64,000 nt of DNA from Nageia nagi (taxonomy: Eukaryota; Pinophyta): the NCBI GenBank assembly GCA_050084985.1, contig JBITNC010000001.1:99944001-100008000 (forward strand), read 5' to 3'. Made by a program: the position numbers and the translations under genes. Below the pieces are notes generated by a model. That model saw nothing but the letters and a program-made list of their open reading frames with translations, was not told the DNA's origin and did no database searches. This document shows, in pieces, positions 24,157 to 36,110 of the stretch. Positions within the stretch are counted from its first letter, which is position 1. Each line of letters begins with the position of its first letter.

Positions 24157-27100
24157 TTAAGCTTCACTCCCCCTTGAGGGCAACTTCACCAACCTGAGAG
24201 AATCCCTAAGCTTGCTAAACTGAGCTTCAGGAAGGGGCTTGGTGAACAAATCAGCAGAGTTTTCAGTAGATTGACAATACTGCAAGTGTATGATGTCATC
24301 TAGAACCTTCTCCCTGATAAAATGGGCTTGGATTTCCACATGCTTGGTTCTCTGATGGAACACAGGATTCTTAGCCAAAGAGATAGCCGATTGATTGTCT
24401 GAAGAAATAAGAGATGGGTCATTTTGCTTATACCCAATTTTGTTCAGAAGATGCCTTAGCCAAATAGCTTCTTGAGCGGCAATAGACATGGCTCGATATT
24501 CGGCTTCGGTGGTAGAAAGAGTCACAGTAGGTTGCTTCTTGGAAGCCCAAGAGATAGCACCTGAACCAATGTTGAACACATATGCAGAGGTTGACTTTCT
24601 ATCATCTCTATCTCCCCCATAATCAGAATCTGAGAACCCTAAGAGAACAATCGAGGGCACTTTGGAATACTTAAGAGCAAGATCCTTAGTCCTTGCCACA
24701 TACCTCAAGATTTGCTTAACAGCGTTGAGGTGCTCAACATATGGTTTTTGCATGAATCGTGCCATCAGATTCACTGCAAAGGCAATATCAGGCTGAGAGA
24801 TAGTCAAATACAGAAGACTACCGATCAATTGCCTATAAGCTGTAGCATCTACCAACTGAGAATCTGAGCTCAGTGATACAATGATTCTAGGAGAAATAGG
24901 TATTGCAGCATATCGACACTCTTCCATTCCAAACTTTTGCAAGATGTCTGATATATACTTAGATTGACTAAGATAAGTACAATCTTTGTATTGGTACACT
25001 TGCATCCCAAGATAGTAATGCAATAGACCTAGATCAGTCATTTCAAATGTTGCCTTTAGTTTGGATATGCACTCTTGGATGATTTCAATATTGTTACCTG
25101 TTATGAGAAGATCATCCACATAAAGGAGAATTAAGACCACGTCTTTTCCTTGATTGAGTACATAGAGATCTGAGTCAGAGAAGCACTTAGAAAAACTAAT
25201 ATCTGCAAAGAATCCTGAAATTTTCTTGTACCATGCTCTAGGTGCTTGTTTAAGTCCATACAAAGACTTCTTTAGCTTGCATACAAGAGACTCTTTTCCT
25301 TCGGGAATAAATCCTTCTGGTTGATTCATGTAGATTTCAACATCCAAGTCACCATTGAGAAAGGCACTCTTGACATCAAGTTGAAAAACTTTCCAACCTT
25401 GAGTTGCAGAAAGAGCAAGGATGATCCTGATAGTAGGCATCTTGGCCACAGGAGCAAAGGTTTCCTCATAATCAATACCATATTGCTGAGCAAATCCTTT
25501 GGCCACTAACCTTGCTTTGTATTTCTCAATTTCTCCATCAGAATTGTACTTGACCTTGTATATCCATTTATTTCCAATCACATTTTTCGCATTGGGATAA
25601 GGAACCAAATCCCAAGTTTCATTTTTCATGAGCGCCTCATACTCAACTTTCATAGCTTCCATCCAGCACTCTTGCTTGGAAGCTTCTTTGAAAGTTGATG
25701 GCTCATTCATATTATCAATTTTGGCAAATAAGGATTTGTTCAAGGTCATACTTCTTGTAATTCTCTGAGCTGGAGAATTTTGCTCTTGTGGTGACTTCTC
25801 TACATTATCATCCAACCAGTTAGGAGCAGGTGAAAAATCATCTAAAGCAGATACCTCATCATGAGAAGGCGAATCCTCAGGAAGTTCATTGAACTTGACA
25901 TCCCTAGAAACAAAGACTATTTTACTGGATGAAGAGTATAGCCTGTAACCTCTATGCTGATTGTCATACCCCACAAAGATGCATTTTTCTGATCTGTGAT
26001 CCAACTTCTTTCTTTTCTCTGAAGTAATGAAGGCAAATGCATCACACCCAAAGACCTTGAAGTGTGAGATGTTAGGTTTCTTTCCTGTCCATGCTTCATA
26101 CGGAGTTTTACCTTCAACTACTTTAGTAGGACACCGATTTAGGGTGTGAATAGCAGTGTGAACAGCTTCACCCCATAAGAAACTAGGAAGGTTACCCAAC
26201 ATGCACCTTGCCATTTCCATAATGGTGCGGTTCTTCCTTTCAGCAACTCCATTTTGCTGAGGGGTGTAAGGGATCGTGAATTACCTCTTGATCCCATGTT
26301 TAACACAATAGTCGTTAAACTCATTGCTATTATACTCACCCCCATTATCAGATCTTAGCATCTTGAATTTGAAATCAGTTTGATTTTCAACAAGTGCCTT
26401 GAAATCTTTGAACCTGTCAAAAGTTTGATCCTTGTGCTCAAGTAGATAACCAAATGTCATCCTACTGAAATCATCAATGAAGGTCAGAACATAAGAAGCT
26501 CCCCCTAGGGACTTAGTCTGAAATGGACCCATCAAATCTGAATGCACAAGCTAAAAAGGACAAGTAGCCCGAGTTGCTTTATCTTTGTCAAACTTTTGCC
26601 TATTCATCTTTCCAAGAATGCACCTTTCACAAAGACCAATTATGGGTGTAATATTAGGTAAACCTTCCATAAGTTCATGATTTTTCATATCTTTAATACT
26701 CTTGTGGTTAAGGTGCCCTAATCGATGATGCCAAAGATTTCCCTTTGAACAAACATTTGCAGCAAGACATATCTTTGAAGGAACTTGATCCACGATATAA
26801 AGTTCATCTTTTACTGATCCTTTCATGAAGGTGGCAAGTCCTTTCTTAATGCACCAGAAGTGTGAGGTAAACTCAAATGAGTATCCTTTCCTTGTAATCT
26901 GAATTACTGAGATAAGATTCATCCTTAGTTTAGGTACATAAAAGACATTATCTAGAACCTTTCCATGAATCTTCACACTCCCTATTCCTTGAACATCAAG
27001 CACTGTATTGTCACCAATCACAACTGCATCCTTTTGGTACTTATGAAAGTTTTCAAACTTATCCTTTTCATAACACATGTGATTAGTGCATCCTGAATCA

Positions 27101-28068
27101 ACAATCCAATCATTTGAAATAGTTTGAGTCGTAGAGTAGTAGGCAACAGAAGCAGCATGCTTGTTCTTCTTTGTATTATTGAAATGTTTCACATTTGCAT
27201 GTCCCTTGCCTTTTTGAGCATATTTCTTTTTGCGATAATCATACTCTTTGTGACCAAAGATGCCACAAAAGTTACAATTTCCATCAAACTTTTCTGTAGG
27301 TGTTGGATTGCTTGATCCAGCTTTGTCGTTCCTTTGCTTGAAGTTGCTATTGTTGTTGCCCTTTTTCTCATACTTTCTGAAGGAGGATGAGGATTTGTTA
27401 TCTTTGTAATGTTTGAACTTCTTCTTGAAAGGAGTTTTAGTTGCTCCTAGAGCAATGTGATTGTCCTTTAGAGAAGGGTTCAACATTTTCTTATTCAACG
27501 TTTCCTCATGCTTCAGAAGGAGTCTAGAGAGGTTTTCAAGTGAGATGACATCTTCTTCATCATCGAGCCTTGTTTCCATAACTGTGACAAAGTTACTGAA
27601 CTTTGTAGAGAGGCTTTGAAGAATAATGAAGACCATGAACTCATCATTGATCCAGTCGCACCCACAGCCAACAAGTTGTGTCCTGAGGTCAATGATTTTG
27701 TTCAAGTAGATTGAGGCACTTTCATCTTCTCCTTGACGATATTGCAACAACTTTTGTAGAACGGTGAACCTTCTTGAAAATTTGGACCCAAGGTAAATTT
27801 TCTTTAGTATATCCCAAGCTTCTTTTGCTGATGTCGAGGAAGAAATCATGAGAAGGATGTCATCTGAAACTACACGATAGATCCTTGAGGTGGCTAACTC
27901 ATTCTTTGAGTTGTAAATTTCAAGGGCCTTCTCATCTGTAGGAGCAACTAGATCTTCATTTACTATCTACCACAACTTCCTTACCTGTAACTTAGCTCTC
28001 ATACGAGGTTCCCATATGCCGTAGTTAGAACCATCGAGTATGTGCTTGGGTATGAAGGTTTCAACCAT
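24157..28068 (-). pseudogene. Gag-pol polyprotein of C1 (single frame, three stops)
   Basis: One frame of 1304 codons runs from ATG 28068 (MVETFIPKHILDG) to the stop at 24157. Domains in order: Gag; zinc knuckle CNFCGIFGHKEYDY with the last Cys changed to Tyr; protease with DSGCTNHM; integrase with the H-H-C-C region (HHRLGHLNH, CERC), Asp in VHSDLMGPF, Asp in RSDNGGEY and Glu in NGVAERKNRT; RT with FQLDVKSAFLNG and YVDD; RNase H with SDSDYGGDRDDRKS and ending in KHVEIQAHFIREKV and ADLFTKPL. Stops are TAG 27967-27969, TAG 26548-26550 and TAA 26278-26280; in each the family has, or easily has, Gln. The rest is complete, so it could be restored by suppression or be served in trans. The start is chosen for its position after the leader and for the copia-like N-terminus. 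Confidence 0.95.
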
Positions 28069-30913
28069 TGTCTGTAAAAAATAAATATGCAATAAGAATG
28101 TAAACTTTTACAATTTTTCCATCTATACATATAAAACATAAGTAAACATGTCCCACATGTGCAAACTTATAACCACGATCCGTAGAGGAATAAAGTTGGG
28201 GTTGTTTTCTTGTATAGAATTAGGCCTTCACCTGGATGCCCGCAAGGTGGAGCCCAGGTACTACCAGTCCTCAACCAGTTCACCTTGGTCAGTGATATAC
28301 TCTCACAAGGAGAAGTACTTACTATTTTCCAAGGATCTGACGTATCTTGGACCGGCCATTTTAATTATCTTGATTAAGGGTTTCAGTTTTCCTCCTAGGT
28401 TATCAGGATAATCCCTGAATGGACGTGCGGACATGTGGTATCACTACACACATGCCTGTCCACCTAATAGAGTTATGTCCAATCCAAAAGAGGTCTTAGG
28501 GGCAATTAAGACAGACTTACCACCACTCGGTTCTTCGAACTAAAAGGGCTCCAGTCTGCCCTGTCCTCACCTCATGGCTCCCCAAACAAGTCATGTTGTG
28601 GAAAATACATGCGGATGTATTCATTTTAGGGGTTACTTTCCAAATTTTTGCGTATTGCAAGTATAAGCAAATGTGCAAAAAATATAAAGTAAGGTGAAAA
28701 ATACCCCATCCACACAAACTTGAAACCTTAAGAGGCCAAAAAATTGAGTCCAATGGGTTTTGTTCTAACCCCTAAAGGACTTTTACATTGTTCATATTTT
28801 TTTCAATTTATTCAAGCACTTAATGAATTAAACAAAGAACTAAGTCCTACTTAGTATTTAATTCATAACATGCATTGTATCATGACTTAAAAATTTAAGT
28901 AAGCATGCATCATGCATTAAAAATTTAAGTCCTAAGCATACTTAGTATTTAATTCTTCAAATAAGATACATGCATCATATGCAACATCTAGATAAAATTT
29001 AAGTAAAAAAAAAAAAAAATTATACCAAGGCCCCCCCCTTGTTACTTAAAGTTTTATCCCTTTTAACTATGCTTAGAGATTGCATATGCACTTAAATTAA
29101 ACATGCAATGGGGAGTAGAATATTAGAAATAGTCTAAGTACTCCTAAGTGCATTTAATGGGAGCAATTGACTTGGAAGCAAGTAAAAAAATGCCTAAGAA
29201 GAATAAGTGTGCAAGTTGGAATAGGAGACCCATACCCCTATTTTAAATGCTTTGTAATGCTTTGTCTACCTTATGGACTTAAAAAAATTCCTAAGTCAAT
29301 AATCATTAAATGCTTAGTAGGTGGAAAAAATATGACCCCCCCTTGTTCTTCCACCAAAAGATACGTTGTTTTTTTTTTTTTTTTTGGAAGTACAAATATG
29401 TAGGTGGTCAACAAAAAAAACTAAGGCATTTAAGGTGACTAAGAAGACTTGCAAGGTGTTGGTAGCCATCAACCTTGACCATGGAAGGAGGATGACCGAT
29501 ATGGAGGCTTAGAAGACATCCAATGGAGGTGTTGGGAAAGGAGGAAGTGGAGACTTGTGCAAGAGGCTGACCAGAGAGGAGGAGCTTAGGAGGAGAGGGA
29601 GGAGAAGACTTCAGCTGGCTGTGAGGTTGGCAAGCATGCGAGGATGAGGATGGATGCACAGCCGGTGTGTGTGTGAGCAGGCTGAGGATAGGAGGCAGCC
29701 GATTGATCATTTTAATCCATGAAATAGTGTTTGCATCATGTATGGTGGTAAACAACATGCATGTATCCATTATGTGCAGATCCTACGAGTAGAGGAGACA
29801 AGAAACGAGAGGAGAGGGAGACAATGGAGGGAGCCGGTGCATGCAAGGAGAAACCAGGTCACGACTGGCGAGGGAGGAGGGAGCACGTGCGATGTCAGGT
29901 AGTCGATTTGGAAGGGCACCGAGACAACGTATCCATTTTATGCATCTCCTGTGATCATTGCAGTCCATGAAACTACCGACGGGGAAGAGAGCATGCATCT
30001 TTTAAAAAAAAAAAAAATTTGCGTGGCCTGAGGAGACAACGCAGGCGAGCGAGGAGGGAGCCAGCATGCGTGGGTCAAACATCGTGGGCCAATGTAGCCA
30101 ACATAGGGTCTGCACGAGCGATGAGGGAGCCGGTGATGTCAGGCACCTGCGAACATGGTAGTCCACGAAACTGTGTCTGCATGGATCATTGCAGTTCATG
30201 AAACGGTGTCTGCACTATGCGGAGCCCTCCATGGGATCATTCGTGGTGCATATCCTGCGATCATTGCAGTATAAGAAACTCTGCAGACCATGAAACTCTA
30301 TCTGCATTTTGTCAAACAATTCCTGTGCCTTCCCTACGCTTCCACATTTTGTAATTTTTGATAAATATTATATATATAAAAATATTGTAAATATTTAAAA
30401 AATTGTAAAGTCTTGCATTTTTATGTAAAGTCTTGCATTTTTTATTTCAACAATAAAAAATGAGCCTCATATTTGTTTTAAATTTTAAATAATTACCTCT
30501 AATTATTTAAATATTTAAAAATCTTGTAAATAAAGTCCTCCACTTTATTTCAACAATAAAATATGTAAAAAATTGCATCTTCCTCCCTTTTTTTTTCAAT
30601 AAGATGCTATCATAATATATTTTTGCTCACAAAAAAAATTCATTTTCTTTGTACATTAAAATAGATTACTAACATAAAATATTGTTAGTAAGAAGAGAGT
30701 AGCAAAAATATATTATGGTATTTGATGTTATTTTTGCTAAGACATTGAGCTAGCATAATCATACAAAAAATTAGTATCATAATGAACTTAGTTAAAGAAG
30801 GATAGAAGGTTATACCTTTGCAAACCTTTTACCTCACAATGAAGATTAGGATTAAGATCTTCAAATTTGAGAAGGATGAAGCACCTCCAAAATGTAGAAG
30901 AAGAGCTTCCACA
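28069..30913 (-). other. Long 5' leader of C1
   Basis: About 2.8 kb between PBS and gag ATG. The minus strand ends 'ttttttacagacaATGG', which could be a 3' splice site next to the gag start, but no splicing can be proved. At 28556-28780 is a block shared with C2 ('cctcatggctccccaaacaa'). There are poly-A, poly-C and poly-T runs near 28995, 29030 and 29362. The part 29440-30330 is much richer in G+C than the rest of the window and carries degenerate repeats. 30331-30913 is AT-rich without features. Confidence 0.75.
29440..30330. repeat. GC-rich degenerate repeat block in the C1 leader
   Basis: Units built around 'gatcattgcagtccatgaaa' recur near 29705, 29952, 30182 and 30258. Units of the type 'gagggagccggtgcatg' or 'gatgtcagg' recur near 29828, 29876, 30051 and 30122. 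The ORFs here on both strands are probably a by-product of high G+C. No protein family is recognised. It has no counterpart in C2. Confidence 0.65.
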
Positions 30914-30929
30914 CCAAGCTCTGATACCA
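30914..30929 (-). other. Primer-binding site of C1 (initiator tRNA-Met)
   Basis: Two bases after the 5' LTR the minus strand reads TGGTATCAGAGCTTGG, the standard copia PBS that pairs with the 3' end of initiator methionine tRNA. Confidence 0.93.
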
Positions 30930-30931
30930 CT

Positions 30932-31430
30932 TGTTGGAATTAGCCTAGATCTAATTCTCAAGAACCTAAGACTAGGAAGCTAAATCATTCATCATTCAAC
31001 ATCTAATAAGCTACTAACACCATTCACACAATATGACACAATGTAATGTGGTTCCTCCCTCCTTGGGAGTACATCCACAACTAGCTCTCTATTCTCAACT
31101 ATGCCTCTCTTACAACAATTCTTTCTTCCTCTCTCCTAAACTAGTAGAGTAATGTTACTCCAAATCTAAGATATGTATTACAAGAGGAGAGGCCCTCTAT
31201 TTATAGTTTTAGAGCACCTCCCTAACCTCCCTTTAACCCAAGGGTAAGGTTAGGGTTACAATAAATGTGTGACCTAACTTCAACCTACCAACTAACCCCA
31301 TGGTTAGGTCAAAGTCCACACATAATAAAGAATTCAATTAATCCCTTAAGGTATCTACATATCCTTTAAGTGATTAATTGAATTTACAAGGAGTTTAGAT
31401 ATTCACAATATTTCATTACAAATTCTAACA
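30932..31430 (-). repeat. 5' LTR of C1 (right on the plus strand)
   Basis: Identical to 22658-23156 apart from one base by eye. The promoter-like TATAAATA on the minus strand is at 31198-31205. Transcription of C1 would start here and run leftward. Confidence 0.97.
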
Positions 31431-31435
31431 GTATG

Positions 31436-32130
31436 TATGTATGTATGTATATACCATTGTATTAAAAAATATTTTTCTTGTTAGAAGATATAAGGAACTA
31501 CTTTCTACAACTCTTTTTATAGTTACTTTCTAGAAATACTTGAGTGCAATAAGGATGGTCAATGGTATAACATAAGTATAGTGACATGGTGTTGTATGAT
31601 ATGTGCATTCATGGAGGGTATTCATCATGATAAATAAGTTATGCCTCTTTAACAAAAGTCAAATGATCATGATTACATGATGAACCAGCTTAGTGTACTA
31701 TTTTCTACATGGTAGTCCTATGTCTTAGTGACATGTGTGATGGTTGCATTATTTAATGATGGTAGGATGTACAATGAGAATAATATGGGCAATTTAATTA
31801 TAGGATTTCATTTTAAATGGATTAATGGTAGGTTACATAATATGATCATGTAATGATTATAGTTTGTTACATACTTTATGGTGATGGTAGTTTCACAATG
31901 CTACACATGTCCATACATTACATACTTTGTGGTGATGGCAATTTCATAGTGCTATACGTGTCCATACAATTGGTAATTTATCATACAAATAACATTGAGG
32001 TGTATGTAACATGATGGATATGATTACAAAATGTGACCTCATCACTCCCAAATACAACTGATTATCACATCCACATCATGCCACAAATAATTACTCAACC
32101 ACATTTTTCCACTCACACTATGAAAATTGA
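31436..32130. other. Non-coding stretch of element B after C1
   Basis: After the GTAT repeats the sequence is AT-rich, with two near copies of 'tacatactttgtggtgatgg' (near 31869 and 31918) and a loosely repeated 'atgatggtag' theme. No ORF or known motif seen. Confidence 0.55.
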
Positions 32131-32139
32131 ATAAATATA

Positions 32140-33640
32140 TTTTGATAAAAGGTTGAAAACTCCTCCTATTGCATGCAATGATTTAGAGATAATATTTTGC
32201 CTAAATACTTGTAGACTTTAGAGCTTCTACCATTACTGGTCTAGTTAAGAATATTAAAGTAAACTATCTCAATTGTGTCCTACTTATAGAGCAAGGAAAG
32301 AAATTTCTACAAGTTGTGGGGTGGCTTCAGGTATTTGAGTGGTTTGATGGGTATTAGCTTGGTATGAAAGAATATTTCATTCAAAGGTTATATATTTATA
32401 TCATGGAGGCCCAACTACCACATGGAGTTAAGGTTGCAATCACTTTGAAAGCTATTAAAAAGATGTTGGGCATTCCTATGACTGGTCAATGATGGTACAA
32501 GGTGCCAAGAATATGAATTAGCAATCAATTAAAGAAGTTAGCACTTGATTACCAATTATTTAAGAAGAATGGTATTATCAAGGGTATCAAGATAAATTCT
32601 ATGCCCCAACCATAGAAAGGTGCAATTTTTGCTATTATGAAATATTGCACATTAGTTAGATGCTACACTATATCCAATAGATATCATCTTGAGTTTCTCC
32701 TACACCTGAAATATCCCAATGATGAAGAATACTTGTTTAATGTACCCTACTATTTAAAGGAGTCCATTTAAAAATTGGTCAATAAAGTGAAGAGTGGAGG
32801 GAAGGTTTTTTTAGCCCATCTAAGGTTAATAAAGCTTTAAATATTGTACAAGATGAAGGTATGCATGAATGTATGTTGGTCTCATCTGTTGAGTGCAATG
32901 GCTTCTTCAAATTTAGATAAACCAAAGGAAGCTTATGGAATAGAGGAGGAAGAGTAGTATAAGAATGACCAATATACAAAGGAGGGAACTCCTGTTTCCA
33001 TTGAAGTAAAGGAGGAATCAATTATTGGAAGTACAAAAGTGAAGAAACTAGTCAAAACATCAAGGGTTAGGAGACATATTACTTGAAGGGATACCTCTAA
33101 TCTCCCTAAAATGAATGTATAATATTCCACATAAGAGGAAGAGGATGAAGGTACTAGAGTGGAGGATATTTTGATAGACATAAAACCTAAATTTCTAATC
33201 AAGAAGAAGATGCCTAAGATGGGGTATGTTTCAAAATCCTCTATAGAAAAATAATCTTCATCATCTAAGGTTCCATCATTAAATACCTCTTCCAAAAAGG
33301 AGCCACCATAGTCCAAAAAATGCAAAAGGGTATCAAGAGTTATAACCAAAGCTATAGATGATGAATCAATACTAGGGAGCCTAGAAGTAGCAATTGAAGA
33401 ATTGAAGGGGTAAGTTATAAAAATTAAGGAGGAATTCATAACTAAGCTAGAAAACATGGAGAAGGAGGTACAAGACTTATACATTTTAGAGACCTTAAGA
33501 AGCATTAGGGCTAGATCTCCCATCCAATCTCGATCTCATTCTTTAGAATTGCCAACATGGAAGACCCTTGAAGAAGGTACTAAAAACCCATGTAATAAGG
33601 AATCTCAAATAGATTTTTAAGTTACACCAACACCAACCAC
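32140..33640 (+). pseudogene. Extra ORF region between pol and 3' LTR of B (position of the Athila env-like gene)
   Basis: In broken plus-strand frames the peptides EQGKKFLQVVGWLQVFEWFDG, VKVAITLKAIKKMLGIPMTG, GAIFAIMKYCTLVRC and YPNDEEYLFNVPYYLKES run in order. They are followed by a charged, serine-rich tail (KSSSSKVPSLNTSSKKEPP, then EELKG...IKIKEEFITKLENMEKE, a likely coiled coil) and SPIQSRSHSLELPTWKTLEE. Athila elements carry a third ORF, often called env-like, at this place. I see no convincing signal peptide or membrane segment here, so function is unknown. Many stops are TAG. The open frames on the opposite strand are shadows. Confidence 0.6.
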
Positions 33641-33979
33641 TAAATCCACCCCAAAAAAAGAAGCAAAATAAGCTATCACAACCAAATTACACACTTGAGG
33701 AAATTATAGAAAGGATGTAGGAGAATAGGAAAAAGCTTAAGAGAGATAAGAATGATGAGGAGGAAGTTGAACCTAAATCATCATAATAGGAGTTTAAAGT
33801 GGTGTATTGCACTCCTAAAATAACAATGAGAGCCATGAATTTTGCTAAGAAGTCATCAAATAGTACTTGATCTTCTACTAGGGCTATTAAAGCAGTCAAA
33901 AGTTAGTCATAGTGGTTTGGGAACTAGGGGGATAGTGTTGCCTAAGGACATGTAATAGAGTCAATTGGAGGTTATAATA

Positions 33980-35246
33980 TGTTTAGTTATTTAGTGTTAT
34001 TTTGAAGATAATAATCTTATTTTGCAGTCCCCAAATTGAACTTTATTTTGACATTACATTTATAACTACCATATTATGATATATTTATTTATTATGATAT
34101 GAATGAACATGAATGATATTTGATGTATGATTATGATGTGTTTGTATATATATTTTTTGGTATTTTGGAGTAGTAATTTATTTCAGGAATAGGATATGAT
34201 AAGGTTAAAGAGACGACCATGGAAATTACTATGAAATCTACTACAACCATTGCTCCAGTGACTGCTTAGAAATAAAGATAATAAATATAGACAAAGTGAG
34301 GAATTCTCTTGAGGAATAATGTGAATATGTTTTGGTGTATATAAGGATCCTTATTATAAAAATAGATAGGAATATCTCTTCAACCATGTACTTATTTAAC
34401 CATTTGATTATTGTATTATAGAATAAATTAGATGTAATAGACTTGGTTAAATATGGACCAATAATTAATAATAGTATTATTTTTTTCTGATTGTAATGAT
34501 TCTAGGGAACTTATATAAACATGTTGAGTATATATTTAGAGAGTTAGATAGATGAGATCATATTGTAACACAAAAAGCTTTAACATCATTATATAGTCAT
34601 TCCCTAAAGATACTTTATCTCTCAAAAATGAAAAAGCCTACATAATTCAATAAAGCACTTTATTTATGAAATTATGTATATTCTAAATGATTATGTTATG
34701 TTAGAGATTTGAGGTAGTATAGCTTAGGTAGGATAGTTTGGATATTATTTAACATTAACATAGGCCCACTAAGGGTAAAAAGCCCTATGAAATCTTTTTG
34801 TAGTAGAGTAAAAGTAGTAATTAAGAAATAAAATAACAAAAGTAGTTGGTAGATAGTGTAACTTTTGTCCACTTGTATCTCTCTTTGTTGAAATTTTAAT
34901 ATGAGATAGAACAAAATTAAGAATTATCATTTGTATTTCAAGATTACAGAGTGAGGTGTATGAACAATTTTCTTATAATAGAATAGTTCAATCCATTACA
35001 TTCTAGTTTCTCATTTTGGATTAAATAGAGCATGCTCCATTTAAATAAAACCTCAATGATATTAAAAGTGATGAAGTTCATTCTCTCCTATTAGAAAAAA
35101 TGAGTTCTTATTTGAAGTAGTGAAAGGTGCAAAATTAGTATATTACCTCATCTTTTTAGAGTGATACCTTCTTAAGAATAAGATATAATGAGATATTCAT
35201 CAAGGAAGATTAGTAACACTTATGAAGTTAATTAAACAATTCATCA
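33980..35246 (+). repeat. 3' LTR of element B
   Basis: Starts TGTTTAGTTA and ends ATTCATCA. Aligns to the 5' LTR on both sides of C2. It lacks the inverted duplication found at 16295-16558. The sequence just before it ('tcaattggaggttata') is a weak polypurine tract. Confidence 0.78.
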
Positions 35247-35249
35247 CTT

Positions 35250-36110
35250 CTTAGTCCTTGATTAAGGATGAGCTCTAGAAGTTATTAGATGCCAAATTTA
35301 TCAATTCTATAGATTTCTCGCAATGGGTCACTAATATGGTCCCTATTTGTAAACCTAAAGGTTGTATAAGAATTTGCACAAACTTTAGAGACTTCAACTC
35401 AACATGTCTCAAGGATGATTTATCCTTACCCAATATAGACACTTTGGTTGATAATACACTATGATATGAAATGTTTTCCTTCATTGATGGATTTTCAAGT
35501 TACAATCAAATTTGGGTACCCACTCAAGATCAACACAAAATAACATTTACTACATCATGGGGAAAATTTTGTTACAAGGTGATGCCATTTGGGCTCAAGA
35601 ATACTAATGCCATATATTAGCAAGCTATGACATATATTTTCCATGATATGATGCATGATAGTGTTTAGAACTATGTCAATGACCTAGTGGAAAAATCTAA
35701 AACAAGAGACTAATATTGGGAGGTATTAGAAAATGTTTTTGAGAGGGTGATCAAATACAATGTCAGGTTTAATCCAAAGAAGTGTGTCTTTGAGGTCACC
35801 TCAAGAAAATTGCTAGAGTTCATTGTATCAAAGAGAGCATTAAGATTTATCCCTATAAAATAAATGCCATCACTAGTATGCCTTCCCATCATGATGTGAA
35901 ATCTTTGAGGAACCTTTAAGTAAAAATTCAAGTCATTAGATGATTTATAGCTTAACTATCCAATAAGTATTGATATTTTAATGAGTTCTTCAAGAAAGGC
36001 ATCAAATTTGATTAGAGTGACACATGTCAATAAGCCTTCAATGATATTAAGAACTACCTAACTATTCCTCCAATACTAGTTCTTATTAAGGATAATGTCT
36101 TTTAGCTACA
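35250..36110 (+). pseudogene. Reverse transcriptase of element A (continuation after B)
   Basis: Continues the A polyprotein interrupted at 11526. RT blocks in order: LIKDEL, LLDAKFINSIDFSQWVTNMV, KPKGCIRICTNFRDFNS, CLKDDLSLPNIDTLVD, MFSFIDGFSSYNQI, then KVMPFGLKN and an active-site box NYVND (family YVDD, so one catalytic Asp is Asn). After that come CVFEVTS and LEFIVSKR-like remnants in shifted frames. Stops and shifts are frequent. Tat-type by order and sequence. Confidence 0.8.

Larger units (their letters stand above)
22658..31430 (-). mobile_element. Element C1: nearly intact Ty1/copia retrotransposon
   Basis: Both LTRs are 499 bp and I see a single base difference between them. The 5-bp target duplication is GTATG (22653-22657 and 31431-31435). 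On the minus strand the order is LTR, PBS, a 2.8-kb leader, a single-frame gag-pol (28068-24157), a 1-kb 3' region with a hairpin array, polypurine tract and LTR. The insertion is very recent, yet three in-frame stops interrupt the polyprotein. Related copies in the window are C2 and the solo LTR at 48504-48993. Confidence 0.96.

Noticed and set aside
25321-27371. Short ORFs on either strand inside C1 gag-pol
   Set aside because: Shadows of the 1304-codon polyprotein frame.
28069-28085. 3' splice site just before C1 gag
   Set aside because: The sequence 'ttttttacag' is suggestive, but no matching donor can be shown, so it is mentioned in the leader entry and not listed as a site.
29408-30201. 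Several ORFs on both strands in the GC-rich part of the C1 leader
   Set aside because: High G+C makes chance ORFs likely; no recognisable domain. Kept only as a repeat block and a finding, not as genes.
32933-33523. 196-codon minus-strand ORF
   Set aside because: Shadow of the charged, AAG/GAG-rich plus-strand ORF of B; the reverse reading gives Ser/Leu/Phe-rich sequence without a family.
35246-35254. Clean 5-bp target duplication for B
   Set aside because: Left flank 'aatag' and right flank 'cttag' differ at two of five bases and the LTR edges are mutated; not claimed.
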